Shown piece after piece: positions 25,969 to 28,712 of a stretch of DNA of 28,712 nucleotides. A model generated the notes under the pieces. That model had not been told where the DNA came from, did no database searches, and was given only the letters and a program-made list of their open reading frames with translations. Made by a program: the position numbers and the translations under genes. Source of the stretch: a virus; the IMG/VR virus record IMGVR_UViG_3300018421_000141, positions 1 through 28,712 of that record; one strand, written 5' to 3'. The number at the start of each line of letters is the position of its first letter. Positions within the stretch are counted from its first letter, which is position 1.

Positions 25969-26753
25969 CAAATTACGCGAGTCTTTTCGTGTCCAACACG
26001 AATACGAGGATCGCACCAAGTCTCAATACCTGCTTCCTTTGCATCCAGACAGAAGGACACGTCCTCTCCACACATATCCTGAACTGCTCCAGATTCAAAG
26101 ACTTGCATCTTAGGTGCGAACCAGGGGTACTCAAGACGCTCAAAGACGCCATGACGAATCATAACCCATCCAAAACCTGTATAATCAACTGTGAATGGTT
26201 TACGACGCTTCGAGATGCTCTCCACAGTCTCGTGATTCATCACCCCACCATTACGGCGGAAGTCCTCTTCGTCCAACCAGTGGGCAACCGAGGTGGTTTG
26301 CCCATCCTCAGTAGCATACCAACCAGCGACAATCTCTCGCTCATCCTGAGCATTACCGTCTTTATCTGGTCCAGGTACTGCAAGATCGCACAGTTGCCAG
26401 AACTTTTGACTATTAAAAACAATGTCATTATCAATCCAAAGTTGATAATCATACTTCAATTTGCCGTCCCAGGGAATTTGATTGGGTCCGCGCAACACGT
26501 TTGCACCAAGACACTTACAACGTGCAAAGTTAACCATCGATGAGTAGTCCTGTGAGATTTGGATACTCATGTTGTTTTGTACAAGGTCAAAGCATAGTTG
26601 CACAAAACTCTTTAGGAATGTATAAGAACAACCGCGCCCAGGCAGACAGAACACAATGCTCTTGCCTTGCATACGCTCTTTAATTGCATCATAATCCCAG
26701 TCTTCCTTCGGCGCAGTCGGTGCTGCTGCCTTTACAGTAAATCCTTTTGCCAT
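25968..26753 (-). CDS. Glycosyltransferase-like protein (GT-A/GT2 type)
   Basis: A 261-residue soluble protein. Residues 104-112 (QLWIDNDIV) form a hydrophobic strand ending in Asp-Asn-Asp (108-110), the position of the metal- and sugar-nucleotide-binding DxD motif of GT-A enzymes. Before it, an SQDYSSMVNFARCKCL helix (68-82) matches the usual N/R-containing segment. Residues 192-207 (TGFGWVMIRHGVFERL) look like the acceptor-side motif, and GEDVSFCLDAKEAGIETWCD (229-248) resembles the catalytic ED segment, with His255 after it. Likely role: transfer of a sugar to phage DNA, a virion protein or a host surface molecule; the substrate cannot be read. Base composition is clearly richer in GC than the structural genes, hinting at separate acquisition. 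A sigma70-like promoter lies upstream. The start at 26753 has GAGAGAA about 10 nt before it. Confidence 0.72.
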   Translation of the reverse strand: MAKGFTVKAAAPTAPKEDWDYDAIKERMQGKSIVFCLPGRGCSYTFLKSFVQLCFDLVQNNMSIQISQDYSSMVNFARCKCLGANVLRGPNQIPWDGKLKYDYQLWIDNDIVFNSQKFWQLCDLAVPGPDKDGNAQDEREIVAGWYATEDGQTTSVAHWLDEEDFRRNGGVMNHETVESISKRRKPFTVDYTGFGWVMIRHGVFERLEYPWFAPKMQVFESGAVQDMCGEDVSFCLDAKEAGIETWCDPRIRVGHEKTRVI

Positions 26754-26776
26754 TTTAGAATAATTCTCTCAGATCA

Positions 26777-26805
26777 ATTTTAACAGTTTATATGTAGCAA
26801 GTCAA
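26777..26805 (-). promoter_or_regulatory. Sigma70-type promoter for the glycosyltransferase-like gene
   Basis: On the minus strand TTGACT (26805-26800) is separated by exactly 17 bases from TAAAAT (26782-26777). This is a near-consensus -35/-10 pair for the host's main sigma factor. It ends about 23 nt before the ATG at 26753, and the -35 overlaps the TGA of the upstream 55-aa gene. It would give host-polymerase expression early in infection, separate from the late operon. Confidence 0.65.
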
Positions 26806-26969
26806 TATGAAGATTCTGCCACCATGTCCTTATTTAGTTCCAATCTCTCATACTCATAATTCTCATCATCTAGGTGATCCCACTTCTCACGGAATTCATC
26901 TTCAGTTAATACTGCATATAAACATTGATTCCTTTTATTGTAAATGTGGTAAACCGTTTGTGTTCTCAT
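26802..26969 (-). CDS. Small conserved phage protein (55 aa)
   Basis: The product is MRTQTVYHIYNKRNQCLYAV followed by LTEDEFREKWDHLDDENYEY and a short acidic tail. The pattern TVYHIY-(x)n-C-LY-x-LTEDEF-x-x-x-W is one I associate with small hypothetical proteins of T4-like cyanophages: two short strands and an acidic helix. No catalytic motif or membrane segment. The frame is open 51 nt further upstream to 27020, but that part overlaps the 47-aa gene, so the ATG at 26969, 10 nt after that gene's stop, is preferred. The ribosome site is weak (AAAGAAC). A TTGGAA-17-TATAAT pair lies upstream inside the 47-aa gene. Confidence 0.7.
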   Translation of the reverse strand: MRTQTVYHIYNKRNQCLYAVLTEDEFREKWDHLDDENYEYERLELNKDMVAESSY

Positions 26970-26979
26970 AAAAAGTTCT

Positions 26980-27123
26980 TTATCGGAACGTATTATATAT
27001 GACCATAATGAGAATTCCAATGCTAACTAAAAAACCCTTCGGGTGCTTCGCAATCCAATATGTAAAGATTACTCTCCACATGTTCCAATAAGGTCTTCGG
27101 CGGCGCATCATAAAAATTCTCAT
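26980..27123 (-). CDS. Small single-span membrane protein (47 aa)
   Basis: Reading the minus strand in the frame of the ATG at 27123 gives a basic N-terminus (MRIFMMRRRRPYWNMWRVIF), an aromatic stretch with KHPKG, and a hydrophobic C-terminal span (GFLVSIGILIMVIYNTF). That is a positive-inside, single-pass inner-membrane protein. The ATGs at residues 5 and 6 (27111 and 27108) are also possible and better spaced from a GAG-type ribosome site. An extended -10 promoter (TGCTATAAT) ends 8 nt upstream. It overlaps the 3' part of a longer frame (27023-27325) that has no ATG start; I favour this shorter one. Function unknown: host-membrane or lysis-timing roles are guesses. Confidence 0.58.
   Translation of the reverse strand: MRIFMMRRRRPYWNMWRVIFTYWIAKHPKGFLVSIGILIMVIYNTFR
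26992..27020 (-). promoter_or_regulatory. Sigma70-like promoter before the 55-aa gene
   Basis: On the minus strand TTGGAA (27020-27015), a 17-base spacer and a consensus TATAAT (26997-26992), about 22 nt before the ATG at 26969. It lies inside the coding sequence of the 47-aa membrane protein, where TATAAT also encodes Tyr-Asn, so it may be partly accidental. Confidence 0.42.
27029..27044 (-). terminator. Weak terminator-like hairpin inside the 47-aa gene
   Basis: On the minus strand ACCC-GAA-GGGT forms a 4-bp stem with a 3-base loop, followed by TTTTT. The stem is short and the run encodes Gly-Phe-Leu of the membrane protein, so it may have no terminator function. Confidence 0.25.
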
Positions 27124-27130
27124 CAACTCT

Positions 27131-27139
27131 ATTATAGCA
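27131..27139 (-). promoter_or_regulatory. Extended -10 promoter for the 47-aa membrane protein
   Basis: TGCTATAAT on the minus strand is a consensus -10 (27136-27131) with the TG of an extended -10 element; no convincing -35 lies 17 bases upstream, which extended -10 promoters do not need. Transcription would start near 27124, so the message would be leaderless for the ATG at 27123 or have a leader of about 14 nt for the ATGs at 27111/27108. Confidence 0.5.
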
Positions 27140-27326
27140 CCTTTTTACCCGAAAAATTTTCTGCGAGATTTTTTTATATACCTTATAACACACACTCGAA
27201 TTGTCACCTCTGTAGGTTAGAGGGACCCGCTCATTATAAACGCAGGGGGCCGCATTAGTATAACTTATCGATCGAATTAACTGCCATAAGGAATGCTGAT
27301 CAATGAAATGTGTCCGCACGAACAAT
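27140..27326 (-). other. Non-coding leader between terminator and membrane-protein gene
   Basis: A stretch of about 190 bases downstream of the strong terminator. A long frame runs through it (27023-27325) but contains no ATG and could only begin with TTG or GTG right at the terminator, so I do not call it a gene. A second TATAAT lies at 27238-27233 without a good -35. A GTG at about 27193 with AGAGGTGA upstream is the best alternative start if the long frame is real. I see no RNA gene here. Confidence 0.4.
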
Positions 27327-27352
27327 AAAAAACCCCCGCACGAATGCAGGGG
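27327..27352 (-). terminator. Strong rho-independent terminator with UUCG loop
   Basis: On the minus strand CCCCTGCA-TTCG-TGCGGGGG forms an 8-bp stem (one T-G pair) closed by a UUCG tetraloop, followed directly by six T. This is a textbook intrinsic terminator. It ends the transcript of the small-gene module and separates it from the promoters that follow. Confidence 0.88.
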
Positions 27353-27369
27353 TTAAGTATACCTAACTC

Positions 27370-27459
27370 ACGGGTCGCTGGGTATAAAGAACTCAGCGAC
27401 TCTAAGTGTTAGTCTCACGCATAAAAGGGTCGCTGAGTTCTTTATACCCAGCGACCCGT
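27370..27459. repeat. Nested 31-bp perfect inverted repeat
   Basis: The left arm 27370-27400 and the right arm 27429-27459 are perfect reverse complements over 31 bases, with a 28-base spacer. Each arm is itself a hairpin. In the right arm GGGTCGCTG pairs with CAGCGACCC (9 bp) around a 13-base asymmetric loop; in the left arm GTCGCTG pairs with CAGCGAC (7 bp) around the same loop in reverse orientation. The flanks and spacer also share a degenerate direct motif (TAAGT, a few bases, then TCACG) three times, near 27354, 27403 and 27460. There is no U-tract. It lies just after the stop of the 60-aa gene and 17 nt before the terminator on the minus strand. Confidence 0.9.
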
Positions 27460-27468
27460 TAAGTGTTG

Positions 27469-27651
27469 CTAATTCACGCAACCGTTAGCGTCACAAACAC
27501 CAACGCTTAGATCGTAACCACGGCGAATTGGATAGATTCCGATATAGAATTTCCAGATACCTACAGCGAGCAACTCATCACCAACCCGTGCAGATGTATC
27601 AAGTCCGAAGTAGAAGAATTTCTGAAACTTGAAAGGGGTTTGAATACGCAT
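27469..27651 (-). CDS. Small aromatic-rich protein (60 aa), unknown
   Basis: The product is MRIQTPFKFQKFFYFGLDTS, then a segment with GDELLAVGIWKFYIGIYPIR, ending in SVGVCDANGCVN with two cysteines. It is rich in Phe, Tyr and Ile but lacks a clear continuous membrane span. The frame is open upstream to 27759, but that longer version would overlap the 81-aa gene and read through the 27679-27696 hairpin; the ATG at 27651, 27 nt after the hairpin, is preferred. No strong ribosome site. It is the last gene of the higher-GC module, followed by the nested inverted repeat and the terminator. I do not recognise the family. Confidence 0.55.
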   Translation of the reverse strand: MRIQTPFKFQKFFYFGLDTSARVGDELLAVGIWKFYIGIYPIRRGYDLSVGVCDANGCVN

Positions 27652-27678
27652 GATCTGTGGTGATAGTGTGAACGTAGG

Positions 27679-27696
27679 GGGGGCATTTCTGCCCCC
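27679..27696 (-). other. GAAA-capped hairpin between the 81-aa and 60-aa genes
   Basis: On the minus strand GGGGGCA-GAAA-TGCCCCC forms a 7-bp stem with a GNRA (GAAA) tetraloop. It begins 7 nt after the stop of the 81-aa gene and ends 27 nt before the next ATG. It is followed by CCTACG, so it is not an intrinsic terminator. It closely resembles the hairpin at 27984-28001. Confidence 0.8.
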
Positions 27697-27703
27697 GACT
27701 GTT

Positions 27704-27949
27704 TCATTCAGCGGCGAGAATGTAGCGGAATCGATGAAGATCAGATTCCAGATTTTCACAATCGCAGTAGGGAAACCACTGCTCGTTGATCATAATGTCA
27801 ACAGAAATCGTATCAATTTCAGCATCTAAAAGTTGCTGGTTTGTAGAATAGAAATCAGCATAGAGTGTAGAACCCTCAGCATAGATTTCTACTGCCTCAT
27901 CGATCTTTCTGAAAGGTGCAATTTCGCGGAGCAGGGTGATGATTTCCAT
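27704..27949 (-). CDS. Small acidic protein (81 aa), unknown
   Basis: An 81-residue acidic, soluble protein: MEIITLLREIAPFRKIDEAV at the start, a beta-like middle (EIYAEGSTLYADFYSTNQQL, then DTISVDIMINEQWFPYCDC) and a helical end (ESDLHRFRYILAA). There are two close cysteines (CDC). The layout, helix then strands then helix, suggests a compact alpha/beta domain, but I recognise no family. It is bracketed by two near-identical GAAA-capped hairpins, one about 34 nt before its ATG and one 7 nt after its stop. No evident Shine-Dalgarno site. Its frame does not overlap other supported genes, and base composition matches its neighbours in this module. Confidence 0.65.
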   Translation of the reverse strand: MEIITLLREIAPFRKIDEAVEIYAEGSTLYADFYSTNQQLLDAEIDTISVDIMINEQWFPYCDCENLESDLHRFRYILAAE

Positions 27950-27983
27950 TGTTAGAATGCTGGTAGTTTGTGATCTTGGAGAT

Positions 27984-28001
27984 GGGGGGATTTCTCCCCC
28001 C
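27984..28001 (-). other. GAAA-capped hairpin between the 46-aa and 81-aa genes
   Basis: On the minus strand GGGGGGA-GAAA-TCCCCCC forms a 7-bp stem with a GAAA tetraloop. It begins 7 nt after the stop of the 46-aa gene and ends 34 nt before the 81-aa start. There is no U-tract. Stop-to-stem spacing and flank (TGA, then ACARTC) match the hairpin at 27679-27696. Confidence 0.8.
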
Positions 28002-28008
28002 GATTGTG

Positions 28009-28149
28009 TCAGGAATTAGGACCGAAACCAGACTCTAATTGTGATCTTTCCAGATCCTCATCACCATAGAGTTCCTCCCAATCTTTTTGAGTGGGTATGT
28101 ACTCCAGATCCTCAACCTGAGGGTCACAAACGAAAGGATCGAAAGTCAT
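28009..28149 (-). CDS. Small acidic protein (46 aa), unknown
   Basis: An open frame from ATG 28149 to TGA 28009 gives a 46-residue, strongly acidic peptide: MTFDPFVCDPQVEDLEYIPT, then QKDWEELYGDEDLERSQLES and GFGPNS. It has no hydrophobic span; the middle is probably helical. The call rests on its fit in the gene-hairpin-gene layout: a GCGGG hairpin ends 17 nt before the ATG, the same distance as for the next gene upstream, and a GAAA-capped hairpin follows 7 nt after the stop. No family is recognised. Small acidic early proteins in phages often bind host factors, but nothing here shows that. Confidence 0.6.
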   Translation of the reverse strand: MTFDPFVCDPQVEDLEYIPTQKDWEELYGDEDLERSQLESGFGPNS

Positions 28150-28166
28150 GTTCAGAAGTGGATTGT

Positions 28167-28181
28167 GCGGGTTTGTCCCGC
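28167..28181 (-). other. GCGGG/CCCGC hairpin in the leader of the 46-aa gene
   Basis: On the minus strand GCGGG-ACAAA-CCCGC forms a 5-bp stem with a 5-base loop, ending 17 nt before the ATG at 28149. It has the same stem, and a loop sharing its first three bases, as the hairpin at 28532-28546, which is also 17 nt before a start codon. Confidence 0.75.
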
Positions 28182-28202
28182 TTGAGAGAATACTAGATGA
28201 TG

Positions 28203-28225
28203 GGGAGCACCCCTAAGGTGCTCCC
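28203..28225 (-). other. Hairpin after the winged-helix gene
   Basis: On the minus strand GGGAGCACC-TTAGG-GGTGCTCCC forms a perfect 9-bp stem with a 5-base loop, beginning 11 nt after the stop of the 92-aa gene. It is followed by CCATCATC, so no U-tract. It may stabilise a 3' end or be a processing site. Confidence 0.75.
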
Positions 28226-28236
28226 GCAACAATCGT

Positions 28237-28515
28237 TCACACAGCGAGGGCGAGCAACAGATCACGCTTACGGCGCTTGCTAGTCACAGAAAACCACAGG
28301 TTGCGCTTTCCAGTTTTCGGATTGCGGGTCGCCGCTAACTGTCCTCTGGTTTCCAGATCCACTAGCACGGCGTGGATGGTGCCCTTGTGGCGGCGGGGAT
28401 CCAAACCCATGGCACGCACAAGTTCAGAACCCGTCAGCGGACCCTTGCGGATCAAGATGCTGCGGGCAGCATTCCTGATCAGGAAGTGAAAGGTGCGATC
28501 AATTGCGGTGAGCAT
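28237..28515 (-). CDS. Winged-helix-like DNA-binding protein (92 aa)
   Basis: A 92-residue basic protein. Residues about 24-60 (GPLTGSELVRAMGLDPRRHK, then GTIHAVLVDLETRG) read as the helix-turn-helix of a winged-helix domain: a SELVRAMGLD helix, a turn, then a recognition helix. Residues 60-77 (QLAATRNPKTGKRNLWFSV) fit the beta-hairpin wing. The C-terminus is an Arg/Lys-rich tail (SKRRKRDLLLALAV). Such small proteins often act as transcription regulators; the target is unknown. The ATG at 28515 has TTAGGAAA just before it, a fair ribosome site. A GCGGG hairpin ends 17 nt upstream, and a 9-bp hairpin follows the stop. GC content is well above that of the structural genes. Confidence 0.65.
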   Translation of the reverse strand: MLTAIDRTFHFLIRNAARSILIRKGPLTGSELVRAMGLDPRRHKGTIHAVLVDLETRGQLAATRNPKTGKRNLWFSVTSKRRKRDLLLALAV

Positions 28516-28531
28516 TTTCCTAAGTGTGTGT

Positions 28532-28546
28532 GCGGGCGTGTCCCGC
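28532..28546 (-). other. GCGGG/CCCGC hairpin in the leader of the winged-helix gene
   Basis: On the minus strand GCGGG-ACACG-CCCGC forms a 5-bp stem with a 5-base loop, ending 17 nt before the ATG at 28515. It pairs in design with the hairpin at 28167-28181. Confidence 0.75.
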
Positions 28547-28564
28547 GTGATCTAATGGTAGCGA

Positions 28565-28712
28565 CTAGAAGGGTTCCCAGGTGGCAGGCGCAGCAGTTTC
28601 GTTACAATCCGAAATAATGAAAAGTTGTGAGAGAAAGTCTGCCCATTCAGCATCAGTTGGCACGACATAGTTCTTCTCATCCAGTTCGCGTTGTGCGCGT
28701 TTGGAAAGTTTC
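28565..28712 (-). CDS. C-terminal end of an unknown protein (cut by window edge)
   Basis: An open frame from the right edge to TAG at 28565 encodes at least 48 residues: KLSKRAQRELDEKNYVVPTD, then AEWADFLSQLFIISDCNETA and APATWEPF. It begins with a basic/acidic helix and ends in a short acidic, Pro/Trp-containing tail. The start lies outside the window. The next gene, the 92-aa winged-helix protein, follows about 50 nt later across a GCGGG hairpin. Too little is visible to assign a family; the frame choice rests on the absence of stops and the consistent small-gene layout. Confidence 0.5.
   Translation of the reverse strand, partial: KLSKRAQRELDEKNYVVPTDAEWADFLSQLFIISDCNETAAPATWEPF

Noticed and set aside
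25902-26543. 213-codon plus-strand frame
   Set aside because: It is antisense to the glycosyltransferase-like gene, which has clear motifs and a promoter; all other supported genes are on the minus strand.
26969-27020. Longer N-terminus for the 55-aa gene at 26802
   Set aside because: The added residues lie inside the 47-aa gene, and the conserved-looking start is MRTQTVYHIY at 26969.
27023-27325. 100-codon minus-strand frame across the leader and the 47-aa gene
   Set aside because: It has no ATG, can only start with TTG at the end of a strong terminator, and overlaps a -10 promoter and a better small gene. A GTG start near 27193 cannot be fully excluded.
27354-27480. tRNA or CRISPR-like array in the repeated region
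   Set aside because: The hairpins do not form a cloverleaf with a CCA-type acceptor or T-arm, and the repeats are inverted and only two to three in number with no regular spacers.
27652-27759. Longer N-terminus for the 60-aa gene at 27469
   Set aside because: It would read through a GAAA-capped hairpin and overlap the 81-aa gene; the internal ATG at 27651 fits the layout of the other small genes.
28203-28225. Intrinsic terminator after the winged-helix gene
   Set aside because: The stem is strong, but the bases after it on the minus strand are CCATCATC, with no U-tract.

Overview
The window looks like part of the genome of a T4-like myovirus, most probably a cyanophage of marine picocyanobacteria (Synechococcus/Prochlorococcus). 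The evidence is a block of T4-type baseplate and neck genes in T4 order (25-6-7-8-...-13-14), very long and repetitive wedge proteins, a T4-type late promoter (TATAAATA) before gene 25, weak or missing Shine-Dalgarno sites with stop/start overlaps, and small basic or acidic ORFs of the kind common in cyanophages. Every supported gene is on the minus strand, so transcription runs from high to low coordinates. No integrase, tRNA, CRISPR array or photosynthesis gene was seen. Homology statements rest on remembered family sequences and motifs, not on database searches.

Layout from right (upstream) to left. (1) 28712-27370: a higher-GC module of very small genes. It holds the 3' end of an unknown gene, a winged-helix-like protein, and 46-, 81- and 60-residue proteins. 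The gaps between them carry GC-rich hairpins without U-tracts, and the module ends in a nested 31-bp inverted repeat (27370-27459) and a strong UUCG-loop terminator (27327-27352). (2) 27326-25655: a leader with -10-like boxes, a 47-aa membrane protein that shares sequence with a spurious longer ORF, a 55-aa protein, a sigma70-like promoter, a 261-aa glycosyltransferase-like protein, a 55-aa protein coupled by TGATG, and a 46-aa basic protein. (3) 25626-24805: a 167-aa protein with a phosphoribosyltransferase-like loop and an 87-aa acidic protein. (4) 24795-323: the AT-rich late structural operon. It begins at the TATAAATA box and encodes gp25, gp6, a giant 3900-aa protein in the gp7 place, an enlarged gp8, a 2572-aa DUF4815-type structural protein where T4 has genes 9-12 and wac, a 77-aa coiled-coil protein and neck protein gp13. 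(5) 318-1: the 5' part of neck protein gp14, cut by the window edge.

How it fits together: gp25, gp6, the gp7-like giant and gp8 should form the baseplate wedge that links the tail to its outer parts, and gp13/gp14 close the head-tail connection. The gp7-like protein appears to keep the C-terminal core of T4 gp7 at its own N-terminus, followed by about 3600 residues of repeated beta-rich modules, a YHYH-type domain and a carbohydrate-binding-like module. Together with the 2572-aa protein, this suggests that much of the adsorption apparatus is built into giant wedge-attached polypeptides. The main candidates for something undescribed are this architecture, the paired intergenic hairpins, and the nested inverted repeat.
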